Origin: an uncultured Bacteroidales bacterium
GTDB lineage: Bacteria; Bacteroidota; Bacteroidia; Bacteroidales; P3
Length of the DNA: 38,187 nucleotides
NCBI GenBank assembly: GCA_900317125.1
Contig: ONFR01000029.1
Span: 1 to 38,187 of the forward strand
Direction: 5' to 3'
The first letter of the stretch is position 1, and each line of letters opens with the position of its first letter. The position numbers and the translations under genes are program-made. Below, piece by piece: positions 1-8,134 of this stretch. Below the pieces are notes generated by a model. That model searched no databases. It had not been told where the DNA came from and saw nothing but the letters and a program-made list of their open reading frames with translations.

Positions 1-861
1 GGCTACCGTGAAGACGGTGTCGAGGGGCATGCCACAGCGTTGGGCCAGCAACATTTTTGCAAGGAGCAGGCCGTTGGTGGCTTTGGTGAGATTCATCTGG
101 GCCTCGTTGAGTTTCACACGGACACGGGTGAGGTCTCCCTGTGTGGCGACATCGGCCTTGACCATCTCGTCAACGTTATTGTAAAGCGTCTGCAGGAGGG
201 CGGCATATTTCTCGGCCACCTCTTTTTTATGCTGAACCGAAACCACCTGCCAATAGGCTTCGTCGACTGCGACAAGGGTTGCCTCACGCTGCTGGTCGTA
301 TGCAACGCCCGAAAGGCTGTTGGTCAACCTTGCAGTGCGATAAAGGGCCAGCAGTTTGCCACCCATAAAGAGGGGCTGGGTGACGGTAACAGTGCCGAGA
401 GCTACAGAGTGGGTGTTGAGTTCGAGTGCATCGGTGATTCGTTGTCCGGCATTGTTCAGCGCATTCTCGATGCGGGTGTTGTGCAAGATGTTGTCAACGG
501 CAGGACCTACCACATCGCTGTTCAAGCCGAGATTGGAAAGTTCATCGGTGATGGCTTGGTTGATATTGCTTTGAACATTGGTTCCCATAGAGTTGATTTC
601 GTCCCGTTGCTCTTTGCTGAGAAGGTTGACCTCTTTCTGCATCCAGGAATATGTACCGTTGGCACTCACTTTTGGGAGCATCTGCCATAGCGCCACCTTT
701 TCCAGGGCAGCGGTTTCGGTACGTTTGATTTCGGCACGTTTCAATCCTTTGTTTGCCTCAAGGGCACGTTGGCGACACTCTTCCAAAGTGACGCTCTGCT
801 GTGCCGAGAGAAGCATCGGAATAAAACACAAGATTAATAATGTCAATGTTTTGCGTATCAT
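1..861 (-). CDS. TolC family outer membrane efflux protein (N-terminal part, runs off the window)
   Basis: This is the outer-membrane channel of a tripartite efflux or type I export system. Reading leftward from the ATG at 861, the frame stays open for 287 codons to the window edge, so the C-terminal part is missing. The first ~20 residues are a Sec signal peptide (basic start MIRK, then a hydrophobic core ending LLSAQ). The mature start VTLEECRQRALEANKGLKRA is the usual TolC opening, followed by long helices rich in Ala, Glu, Lys and Gln and by a strand region ending in TQPLFMGGK, as in the family. The partner membrane-fusion protein and pump would lie to the left, outside the window. A TAnnTTTG box lies just upstream. 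The family call is firm; the substrate cannot be told. Confidence 0.9.
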   Translation of the reverse strand, partial: MIRKTLTLLILCFIPMLLSAQQSVTLEECRQRALEANKGLKRAEIKRTETAALEKVALWQMLPKVSANGTYSWMQKEVNLLSKEQRDEINSMGTNVQSNINQAITDELSNLGLNSDVVGPAVDNILHNTRIENALNNAGQRITDALELNTHSVALGTVTVTQPLFMGGKLLALYRTARLTNSLSGVAYDQQREATLVAVDEAYWQVVSVQHKKEVAEKYAALLQTLYNNVDEMVKADVATQGDLTRVRVKLNEAQMNLTKATNGLLLAKMLLAQRCGMPLDTVFTVA

Positions 862-883
862 ATCATACTGTTTTTTGATGATG

Positions 884-891
884 CAAAATTA
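884..891 (-). promoter_or_regulatory. -7 promoter box for the TolC-family gene
   Basis: On the minus strand this reads TAATTTTG, an exact match to the Bacteroidetes TAnnTTTG -7 element, about 22 bp before the start codon at 861. No good TTTG -33 element sits 19 bp upstream, so this is a half-supported promoter. Confidence 0.5.
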
Positions 892-969
892 CATACATTA
901 TCAAGAGAGGGACAGGGATAGATGTCCCAACTGCCCAAAATGGAGGTTGAAATGAACAAATTAATGTGT

Positions 970-1310
970 GAACGTGTTAATCCCAAATCGGTCGTTAGGA
1001 AACCGAAAAACTCCTGCTGTCTAACTGCCGAATCGTGCAATGCTCGGGGATAAACCCTGCCCCGCACCTTCCCGCCCTGCGCCATGGAGCGGCAACGGTT
1101 TCCCCTCGCTACGGAGAGGGGCCGTTCAATCCTGCATTGTTATAGTATCGTTATAGCTTCGTTACTCGATATGATAATGGAAAACAAGACTATAAGCAGG
1201 CAATATCGAGCCGAGATTGAACGACCCAAGTGGGTCGTGCGTGCCGTCCGCTGAGTGCGGTTATCCCGATTGATAAGTCGGCTAACGACCGATTTGGGAT
1301 TAACGCGTTC
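970..1310. repeat. MITE-like non-coding element with 29-bp terminal inverted repeats
   Basis: The 29 bases at 970-998 recur in inverted orientation at 1282-1310 with a single mismatch; the inner 23 bases (976-998 and 1282-1304) are perfect. Inside are further palindromes: arms 1102-1107 and 1116-1121 extended by AACGG/CCGTT, and an 8-bp-arm palindrome at 1221-1238 (ACGACCCA / TGGGTCGT). No credible gene lies within. The flanks show no obvious target-site duplication. The structure fits a miniature inverted-repeat element or an interspersed palindromic repeat; which one cannot be told from one copy. Confidence 0.6.
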
Positions 1311-1315
1311 AAAGG

Positions 1316-1373
1316 TCTCCACGTATCACTCGTATTACACGTATGAATTTGTGATACGCGAGATACGTGGAGA
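1316..1373. repeat. Long imperfect inverted repeat downstream of the lipoprotein gene
   Basis: The 12-base arms TCTCCACGTATC and GATACGTGGAGA are perfect. Inside them a second 9-bp arm pair (CGTATTACA / TGTGATACG, one G-T) continues the stem after a short mismatched step, giving a roughly 24-bp hairpin with a 10-base loop. It lies 33 bp beyond the stop at 1407 of the leftward lipoprotein gene. No T-run follows on the minus strand, so if it ends that transcript it is not a classic intrinsic terminator. Confidence 0.55.
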
Positions 1374-1406
1374 GAATTGATTAACGAATTAACGAGTTCA
1401 GAATGG

Positions 1407-2492
1407 CTACTTATTCTGGCTGAAGTGGCCATAAAAGCCTACACCGAGGTTATAGAGACGGTCAGGGATATAACCAGGTTTGCCGACAGAGTCGCAGGGC
1501 ATGTTGATGACAATGTGGGAGCGGCGAGAGCCGAAGATGCCCACTCCGCCTTTGATGTTGGAGTAGGTGGGATTGTCCTGCCCACCCATGACGGTGTGGT
1601 CGAGGGAGGTGATGTAGGCGTTGAGGTCCTCGTTGCAGACGGCGATGGTGATGTCAACGTTATTAACGGTGAAGAGAGAGTCGGTGTTGTCTGCCAGTTG
1701 GCGTCGGATGTAGTCGAAGTAATAGTCCTGTGTGAAGGGAATGCAGGACAGGAAGATGGCATTGCCGGGATTTTTGACAGTGGTGCCGGGGATGGTGAAA
1801 TGGAGCGTGTCGCGCAGTTTCTTGTAGTAGAATGTGACGAAGGGTTGGTAGAGCCGTCCGCGGGGCAGGGTATTCCATTGCAACCTTCCGCGACAGCCAA
1901 TAATGAACCCGAACTCGTGACCGCGGAGTGCGTTGGGATTAGTGAGCACCTCTTCGATGGTATCGTTGTAAGTGATTTTCTTGGGCAGGAATCCGACCAT
2001 GGAGGTGGAGGCGGTGGCGAGGGTGTCGCCATCGGCATTGCGGATGATGACGAGCTGGAAGACGCAGTCGGTATCAGCCAACATCCTGTCGCCTGGCACG
2101 CAGTAGTAGACGGGCTGCCTGCCGGAGGGGAAATTGCCTTCGGGTTTTCCTTCGCGCTCGGTATAGGCAAGCTGCCAGCGGTCGACCAGTTTTTCGGAGG
2201 CTGTGAGGCTATTGTTGTCGCCCCGGATACCCTTCCATGCCAGCAGATGAACGGAGACGGCGTCGGGCAGGTAGTAGTTGGAGTCAGCGATAGATGAGTA
2301 GTTGTAGAGATTGTCTTCGCCCAGATAGCAACGCTGGAGACGTACCCAGACGGTGTCTTCTTCGGGGTCGAGAACACAGTAGACCGACGGAACGTCGCGC
2401 CAAGGGGCATTGGGACTGAACTCGACGCGGCACGAGGAAAAAGCGAGCAGCGTCACGGCAATAAGGGGAAGGATATGTTTCATGTTCGTCAT
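1407..2492 (-). CDS. Lipoprotein, probably DUF4249 family
   Basis: This predicted outer-membrane lipoprotein of 361 residues has a basic start, a hydrophobic stretch and a lipobox ending LLAFSSC with the lipidated Cys at residue 21. A second in-frame ATG three codons in (2483) is an equally good start. The mature region opens with a beta-rich segment (VYCVLDPEEDTVWVRLQRC) and closes with NIKGGVGIFGS, patterns I associate with DUF4249 proteins of Bacteroidetes, whose function is unknown. It is the last gene of the leftward row that begins with kamDE, 26 bp after tcdA. The lipoprotein call is firm; the family is a recollection that a profile search should confirm. Confidence 0.7.
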   Translation of the reverse strand: MTNMKHILPLIAVTLLAFSSCRVEFSPNAPWRDVPSVYCVLDPEEDTVWVRLQRCYLGEDNLYNYSSIADSNYYLPDAVSVHLLAWKGIRGDNNSLTASEKLVDRWQLAYTEREGKPEGNFPSGRQPVYYCVPGDRMLADTDCVFQLVIIRNADGDTLATASTSMVGFLPKKITYNDTIEEVLTNPNALRGHEFGFIIGCRGRLQWNTLPRGRLYQPFVTFYYKKLRDTLHFTIPGTTVKNPGNAIFLSCIPFTQDYYFDYIRRQLADNTDSLFTVNNVDITIAVCNEDLNAYITSLDHTVMGGQDNPTYSNIKGGVGIFGSRRSHIVINMPCDSVGKPGYIPDRLYNLGVGFYGHFSQNK

Positions 2493-2518
2493 TCTTTTGT
2501 TGCGCTAGGCGCAGGGAT

Positions 2519-3253
2519 TTATTGCTGATTATCGGTATTGTCCAACAGAATACGGATTACTTCGGCGGCGATGTGGCAACCGAAAAGGGGAGGCATGTAT
2601 GAGATGGTGCCGACGGTGGTGAGATGGTTGTCGGAGGGATCCTCTGTCATAGCCTCGGGAGGTACAGGCTCGGTGGAGAAGACCACACGTATGCCTTGGG
2701 TGACACCCATGCGGTGGAGCCGTTTGCGCACCATGGCGGCAAGACGGCAGGTGTTGCTCTTCGAGATGTCGGCAGTACGCACCTGGGCTGGGTCGAGCTT
2801 GCCACCGCTGCCCATGCTGCTGACCACGGGGAGACCGAGGCTGTGGGCATGGTAGAGGAGGAAGACTTTGGGCGAAAGGGTGTCGATGCAGTCGACAACA
2901 CAGTCGTAGGGATGTGCCTGCAGCACCTGGAGCATACGGTCGTCGCGCAGAAACTCCTGCAGGGCTTCGACATGGCAATCGGGGTTGATGTCGAGGAAGC
3001 GGTCGCGGAAGAGCGCCGCTTTGGACTGCCCAATGGTAGAACGGAGGGCGATAAGCTGGCGGTTGAGGTTGGTTTCGCCCACGGTGTCGCCGTCGACGAT
3101 GGTGAGGGCCCCCACTCCGGCACGGCAGAGCTGTTCGGCGGCATAGCCGCCCACGCCGCCAAGGCCGACGACAAGTACATGCGCCCGGCGCAGACGGTCG
3201 ACGCCTTGTGGCTGCAGGAGCAGCTGTGTGCGGGAGTAGAATGCAGAGGTCAT
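2519..3253 (-). CDS. tcdA: tRNA threonylcarbamoyladenosine dehydratase (TcdA/CsdL, E1-like)
   Basis: TcdA uses ATP to cyclise t6A37 of ANN-decoding tRNAs to the hydantoin form. The 244-residue length matches the family. The ATP-binding Rossmann motif VVGLGGVGGYAAEQLCRAGV is at about residues 28-47, followed by the acidic IVDGDTV and the NLNRQ segment, both typical of ThiF/E1-like adenylating enzymes; DCIDTLSPK in the middle and SNTCRLAAMVRKRL near residue 165 fit TcdA better than MoeB or ThiF. The ATG at 3251-3253 overlaps the stop of the upstream GH2-like gene (ATGA), so translation is likely coupled. A housekeeping tRNA enzyme coupled to an envelope protein is an odd pairing, probably only positional. 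Confidence 0.9.
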   Translation of the reverse strand: MTSAFYSRTQLLLQPQGVDRLRRAHVLVVGLGGVGGYAAEQLCRAGVGALTIVDGDTVGETNLNRQLIALRSTIGQSKAALFRDRFLDINPDCHVEALQEFLRDDRMLQVLQAHPYDCVVDCIDTLSPKVFLLYHAHSLGLPVVSSMGSGGKLDPAQVRTADISKSNTCRLAAMVRKRLHRMGVTQGIRVVFSTEPVPPEAMTEDPSDNHLTTVGTISYMPPLFGCHIAAEVIRILLDNTDNQQ

Positions 3254-6200
3254 GGCGTGATTACTTCTTCAATAACTACCTCGTCCATCATTATCCATGG
3301 ATTGAGACCTTTGGCACGATGCCAAGCAGGTATCCGGCGAAGCGGCTTGGCAATGATTCTGACAAAGCGTATATTAGTGCGATTGACAGGAATGGTGAGC
3401 AGTTGAAGCTGAGTGGTGTTCATCGCCTGGTCGGCTGGATTGTAGGTAACGGCGGCATGGATGGTATCGCTGAAATTGGTGCCGTCGGTGGAGACCTGCA
3501 CGCCCACTACGGCGGGAGCAAAGACCCACGCATCGGGGACATGTGCAAAACGGAGCTGCACCCGGCTGAGATCAATAGGTTTTCCCAACTGAAGAGTGGC
3601 CTCAACATCGTGGCCGGAGAAGCCCAGCCAGCCGTGGGACAGGTCGTTGACATCGCCCTCTTCGCCGTCGAAGAGTGCACTGGCGGCATTCTTGTTGTAG
3701 GGCGTATTGGGTTTGTGGGCGAATGTGCATGCTACAATATAATCGAATGTGAATTGCTCAGTGGCGACAAATGAGGGGGATTCACCTTTCTTAAAGGCGC
3801 GTGCACGAACGACAGTGCTGCCCTGAATGGTGAAGGGCTTGTTGTAGAGCGTCGACTTCTCGGTGGGAACGCTGCCGTCGAGGGTATAACGTATCTCGGT
3901 CTTGGGGGTGGGGCATTTGATGGTTATCTGCATAGGGCCGTCGAAACGGTCGCGGCTCTTGGTGATAACAGGCATCTCGATAATGGCGGACTCAACCTTT
4001 GGGTAGATGATGCGGCGGAAATCCTGCGCGTTGTATTCCATGCAGTCGTAGGGCCGTAGATGGAGCACAAAGTGATAGCGATGGTCTTTCACCAGCATGG
4101 ATTCATCGAGGTTCATGTTGGCGGAGGCACCACCGACACCAGTGTTTGCGAAGTCGAGGTTCAGGATACTGTCGCTCACGGAAAACTGGCACAGCGTATC
4201 GATGAGGTCGGCATAGAGACCCACGGTGCCATTGCGGAGGGAAAGCCAGCGCACTTCGGTACGGTTGCCCGAATGCTGGGGGTCATCTCCAGGATAGCGG
4301 TAAGTCATCTCGCTTGCAGGCAACGACTGCTGGGCAATTCTGCCTGCAGCATGGCGGTCGATATAGCTCTCTATGTTGCGACCAAACCATTCCACCGTAT
4401 CGAGTCCACGGAAGGGGATGCCGAGGCCTACGCGGGCTATGCTTTTTGCCTGCTCAGACACTGTAATATCGTTGCTGAGGAGCACGTCGCCCGTGGCAAG
4501 AACAAGATAGGTTTGACGCACATCGAAAAGGTCACTGACCTTGTCACTTCCATAGCGCAGGAGAACATCGATGCCTACAGAGTAATTGTCAATTTTGTGC
4601 ACATTGGTGGCCAGCACCTCGCCTTTGAGTCGGTCGAGGCCTATGCGCTGCCACTGGCGGAGACCATTGGGGTCAAGATTGTCGTTGGGCGAGGGTGTGC
4701 GCATGAAGTTAAGCTGCATGGGCTTGGGGACCAACGAGGTGCCACGGTACGAGAGCGACGAGATGGTGCCGAGACTGTCATCAAAACAGAGAGTCAAGTT
4801 GTCGTTGCTAATAATAATATGGTGCAAGGTATCCCTCTCTATGGCGAGGGGCTGGCTACCCGACAGCACGAGTTCCTGGCGCGGGCTATTGTCAGACGGC
4901 AATGGGAACTGGGTGGTATATAGCACCGTGTTCTTGGGGATAGAGGGTGTGTTGTTTCGCTGACGAAGCGTGAACTGGATGAAGAGCTCTTCCCCTGCAT
5001 AAAGGTTCAGCTTGGGGATTTTGAGTTTAATGTCCTTGGTTTCGCCGGGTTTGAGGGACAAGGTGATGTCACCGGCGACGATATTCGGCTTAAGGTTTGT
5101 GCAGATGACGTAGTCGAGTCTATAGTCGGACAGCGTGCGGAAGTCGCAGAGATTGGTGATGTCGAACTCGGCAGCATCGGCACTGGTGGAGGTCATGCGC
5201 ACGTCGAAAGGACGATAGAGATGTTTCATCTCCGCCATGTAGGGACGACTAGTGAGCGAGTGCCATGCCTTGAGGTCAAGAAATCCGCCTTGAATAGCGG
5301 CATGGTCATACACCATCTGCCATAGCGGCGACATGCCGCCGAAGGTGTTGCCCTCCGAGTTGCCATAGGAGAGCATGATGAGCGGACGCGACTGAGCCTT
5401 GGCCAAATACTGGCGCAGAAGCTCGGTATTGCAATGCAAGGGAGCAATAAGGTCGGTGTTCTCGGCATACTGCGCAGCGGCATACAGCACTGGCCGCGCA
5501 GGGTCGAGCTGACGTAACGCCTTGTATGCGGAAATCATGCAGACACCGTTGTCGAGACTTTCACCCAGCGACCATCCAATGATGGAGGTATGGTTCTTGT
5601 ACCGCTCGTAAAGGTTGCGCACACGAAGGGTGAAAAGGTCGACATTATCATTGTCTGTAGCCACGTTTTGACCAGGATAGATGTTGGCATCCACGATGAC
5701 ATAAAAACCCAGTTCGTCGCACAGCTCATAGAACTTGGGGTCTTCGGGTAAGTACCCAGCCGTGCGGATAGCATTGATGTTGTGGTACTTCATCTGCACC
5801 ATATCAGCACGGAGGGCTTTGGCCTGGTCGGACGACAGAGGGTGGTCGTAGCCGCCAATGGTGATACCTTTCAGGGTGATTGCCCTGCCGTTGACAGTGA
5901 GGCCGTCTTTGTAAGCGACAGTACGGAAACCGAAACGGGTGCCGACAACATCCTGCAATTCCATTTTCTCGTTGTAAAGACGGATGACGGCGGTGTAGAG
6001 ACGAGGGGTTTCGGCTGTCCAGGGGAGGACGCTGGGGAGCGAAGAGCTTATCGTCTGTGCAGTCTCGTTCCTATTGTCGAAGAAACACCATTTGCCCAAC
6101 TTCTCGACTTGCTGACCTTTGGTGTCCCATATCTCCAGCTCAAGGTAGGCCTTGCCCTTGCGGCGGTGGTTATAGAGGTCGGTTTCGAGAGTGTATATGC

Positions 6201-6750
6201 CCTCAGAACTGGCCGACTCGTAGTCCGCCTTCAAGGAATAATCCTGCACGTTGAGCAGCGGCTTCAACAGTATGGCACAGTCGCCCGTCAAGCCGAAGCC
6301 TACAGCTTCTAGATAGGGCTGGCTTTCCTCTTGGTTGAAACGGAGACTGAGACGGTTGCTTTTGCCGAAGCGCACCAAGTCGGTGATGTCGAACTCGGTC
6401 ACTGCGCCCGCATCGCGGCTGAATCCTACCAGCTTGTCATCTACATAGAACCCATAGCCCGGTGATGCCTGAAAACGGAAAAAGACGCGATAGTCGCGCC
6501 AATCCTTGGGAAACTCGAAGGTCTGGGAATATTCTGTGGGGGTATTGTTCTCACTTTCATCCCAGTCCTCCATGACAGAGAGGTAGTAGGGCGAGTCGTC
6601 GTAGCGCAGATGCTCAATGGCATTCTCGTCGTCGTAACTGACGATGTTGGCACGCGGCTGCATCCGCAAGTCCTCCATGCCCCCCGGCTGCTGCGCCCGA
6701 AGGGAAAGAAGGCACAGCAGCAGGCCCGCAAACAGATAGTATCTCTTCAT
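3250..6750 (-). CDS. GH2 (LacZ-like) protein with degraded active site plus chitobiase-C-like and F5/8 type C-like domains
   Basis: This 1166-residue secreted protein has a signal peptide at about residues 1-19, ending LLSLRAQ. It then follows the beta-galactosidase layout: jelly-roll sugar-binding domain (about 40-160, with FSRDAGAVTEFDITDLV), Ig-like domain, TIM barrel (about 290-500), and a late beta-sandwich region. From about 927 there is a chitobiase/hexosaminidase C-terminal-type Ig domain (IRYTLDGSVPT) and from about 1040 an F5/8 type C-like domain. In LacZ the acid/base Glu lies in WSLGNE; here the aligned text is WSLGES, placing Ser398 at that position. The nucleophile Glu of LILCEYAHAMGN aligns with Ser461 in LIMLSYGNSEGN. 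The HEHHP and SHYPN motifs are also lost. The fold is clear; hydrolytic activity is doubtful, and a binding role is inferred. Confidence 0.85.
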   Translation of the reverse strand: MKRYYLFAGLLLCLLSLRAQQPGGMEDLRMQPRANIVSYDDENAIEHLRYDDSPYYLSVMEDWDESENNTPTEYSQTFEFPKDWRDYRVFFRFQASPGYGFYVDDKLVGFSRDAGAVTEFDITDLVRFGKSNRLSLRFNQEESQPYLEAVGFGLTGDCAILLKPLLNVQDYSLKADYESASSEGIYTLETDLYNHRRKGKAYLELEIWDTKGQQVEKLGKWCFFDNRNETAQTISSSLPSVLPWTAETPRLYTAVIRLYNEKMELQDVVGTRFGFRTVAYKDGLTVNGRAITLKGITIGGYDHPLSSDQAKALRADMVQMKYHNINAIRTAGYLPEDPKFYELCDELGFYVIVDANIYPGQNVATDNDNVDLFTLRVRNLYERYKNHTSIIGWSLGESLDNGVCMISAYKALRQLDPARPVLYAAAQYAENTDLIAPLHCNTELLRQYLAKAQSRPLIMLSYGNSEGNTFGGMSPLWQMVYDHAAIQGGFLDLKAWHSLTSRPYMAEMKHLYRPFDVRMTSTSADAAEFDITNLCDFRTLSDYRLDYVICTNLKPNIVAGDITLSLKPGETKDIKLKIPKLNLYAGEELFIQFTLRQRNNTPSIPKNTVLYTTQFPLPSDNSPRQELVLSGSQPLAIERDTLHHIIISNDNLTLCFDDSLGTISSLSYRGTSLVPKPMQLNFMRTPSPNDNLDPNGLRQWQRIGLDRLKGEVLATNVHKIDNYSVGIDVLLRYGSDKVSDLFDVRQTYLVLATGDVLLSNDITVSEQAKSIARVGLGIPFRGLDTVEWFGRNIESYIDRHAAGRIAQQSLPASEMTYRYPGDDPQHSGNRTEVRWLSLRNGTVGLYADLIDTLCQFSVSDSILNLDFANTGVGGASANMNLDESMLVKDHRYHFVLHLRPYDCMEYNAQDFRRIIYPKVESAIIEMPVITKSRDRFDGPMQITIKCPTPKTEIRYTLDGSVPTEKSTLYNKPFTIQGSTVVRARAFKKGESPSFVATEQFTFDYIVACTFAHKPNTPYNKNAASALFDGEEGDVNDLSHGWLGFSGHDVEATLQLGKPIDLSRVQLRFAHVPDAWVFAPAVVGVQVSTDGTNFSDTIHAAVTYNPADQAMNTTQLQLLTIPVNRTNIRFVRIIAKPLRRIPAWHRAKGLNPWIMMDEVVIEEVITP

Positions 6751-6785
6751 ATTAATCTATCCCGGCGACGTGCCGAGTCAACACA

Positions 6786-7379
6786 TTAATGCTTTATATA
6801 GTAGTTGATCGAAACACCGGCCTTGATGTTCTGAAGCAACAGGGGGCGATCGATGCTGAGTTTGCCGTTCTCCCAACGACCCACTTTGTTGAGACGCATA
6901 CCCATGTATCCAACATAGGCGTCGACAGAGAGGTTGCGATTGAAGGCATAGCGGGCGCCTACATTCACGCCCCAAATGGCACCGCCCTCGTTAATTTTGA
7001 CGGCATTGTCGCCACCGCTGGTGGAGCCCAGGGGAATGGAGTAACCCACATAGACTGTGGAGAAGGGGGTGAGCTGACTGCGAAGGTAGTGGCTACGCAG
7101 TTCAACAAACACGGGCAACTGGGTAAAAGCACCGGTAGGGTCTTTCATGAATTCGACACCCAGTCCGATACCCGACTCTTTCCGGATTTGCCATCCTCCC
7201 ACGGCATAAAAGCCGTGGAAGGTAGCCTTGTCCGAAAAAGCAGTCTTGTTGACATTGGTGGCAAAGTCGTAGCCCGCGACGCCATAGAGTCCGTGCCAGT
7301 AAGGCTCGATGTGTTTCGGCTGGGCTTGTGCGGCCACGAGAGCGGCGACAGCTGCCAACAACAATAACGCTTTTTTCAT
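6786..7379 (-). CDS. Small outer-membrane beta-barrel protein
   Basis: This 197-residue protein has a clear Sec signal peptide (MKKALLLLAAVAALVAAQAQ). The rest alternates polar and apolar residues with many Gly, Tyr and Phe and ends in YYIKH, an aromatic-rich terminal strand as expected for an eight- to ten-stranded barrel (OmpW/OMP_b-brl type). It lies 28 bp after the CoA-transferase gene and 35 bp before the GH2-like gene in one leftward row. No specific family or ligand can be assigned. Confidence 0.7.
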   Translation of the reverse strand: MKKALLLLAAVAALVAAQAQPKHIEPYWHGLYGVAGYDFATNVNKTAFSDKATFHGFYAVGGWQIRKESGIGLGVEFMKDPTGAFTQLPVFVELRSHYLRSQLTPFSTVYVGYSIPLGSTSGGDNAVKINEGGAIWGVNVGARYAFNRNLSVDAYVGYMGMRLNKVGRWENGKLSIDRPLLLQNIKAGVSINYYIKH

Positions 7380-7407
7380 AGTGATTAGTCTTTTTGAGGA
7401 GTGGAAA

Positions 7408-8064
7408 CTACTTCATCTCTTTCAGGTCGGGCGAAATGATGAGGGTGGCCTCGGTGGCAGCCTGCACCTGCTCGACGGTGAATTCGGGATTAATCTCGGT
7501 AAGGACGATGCCCTTGGGGGTGATTTCCATGACACCCATCTCGGTGATAATCATGTTCACCTGACCTTTGGCGGTGAGGGGGAGGGTGCATTTCTTCAAT
7601 ATCTTGGGGTTGCCCTTTGCGGTGTGCTCCATGGCGAGAATGACCTTCTTGGCACCAACCAGGAGATCCATAGCGCCGCCCATGCCGGGGGTCTTTTTGC
7701 CAGGAATCATCCAGTTGGCAAGGTCGCCCTGCTCGTCCACCTGCATGGCACCGAGAACCGACACGTTGACATGTCCGCCACGGATAATGCCGAAAGAGGT
7801 GGCGCTGTCGAAGGTGCTGGCCTCGTCGGTATAAGTGATGTAACCGCCGCCGGCGTTAATCAACCAGGGGTCTTCTTTACCCTCTTCGGGGGTGGGGCCC
7901 ATGCCTATCATACCGTTCTCGGACTGGAGAATGACATGTACGCCTTCAGGCAGATAGTTGGGGATAAGTGTCGGAAGTCCGATACCAAGATTGACGACAT
8001 CACCGTCTTTAAGCTCTTTGGCAGCACGACGGGCGATAAAGGGTTTAATTTGTTCTTTTTCCAT
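7408..8064 (-). CDS. 3-oxoacid / butyrate-acetoacetate CoA-transferase subunit B
   Basis: This family moves CoA between acyl-CoA and an acid such as acetoacetate or butyrate, and normally works with a subunit A. The start is placed at the ATG at 8064 (MEKEQIKPFIARRAAKEL); further upstream only a GTG is available. The protein of 218 residues has LGIGLPT and the SENGMIGMG motif, whose Glu49 is the residue that forms the glutamyl-CoA thioester, then GGGYITYTDEAS and DLANWMIPGK. It follows kamDE by 70 bp, and in lysine fermentation this enzyme activates or finishes the acetoacetate branch, so a shared pathway is likely. No subunit A gene lies in the window. The exact substrate pair cannot be told. 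Confidence 0.9.
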   Translation of the reverse strand: MEKEQIKPFIARRAAKELKDGDVVNLGIGLPTLIPNYLPEGVHVILQSENGMIGMGPTPEEGKEDPWLINAGGGYITYTDEASTFDSATSFGIIRGGHVNVSVLGAMQVDEQGDLANWMIPGKKTPGMGGAMDLLVGAKKVILAMEHTAKGNPKILKKCTLPLTAKGQVNMIITEMGVMEITPKGIVLTEINPEFTVEQVQAATEATLIISPDLKEMK

Positions 8065-8134
8065 AGTGAAAAATATTTTAGTTGTTGTTTTTTGTAATCT
8101 TGTCACAAAAGCCTTTGATGGGGATGGTTACCCA

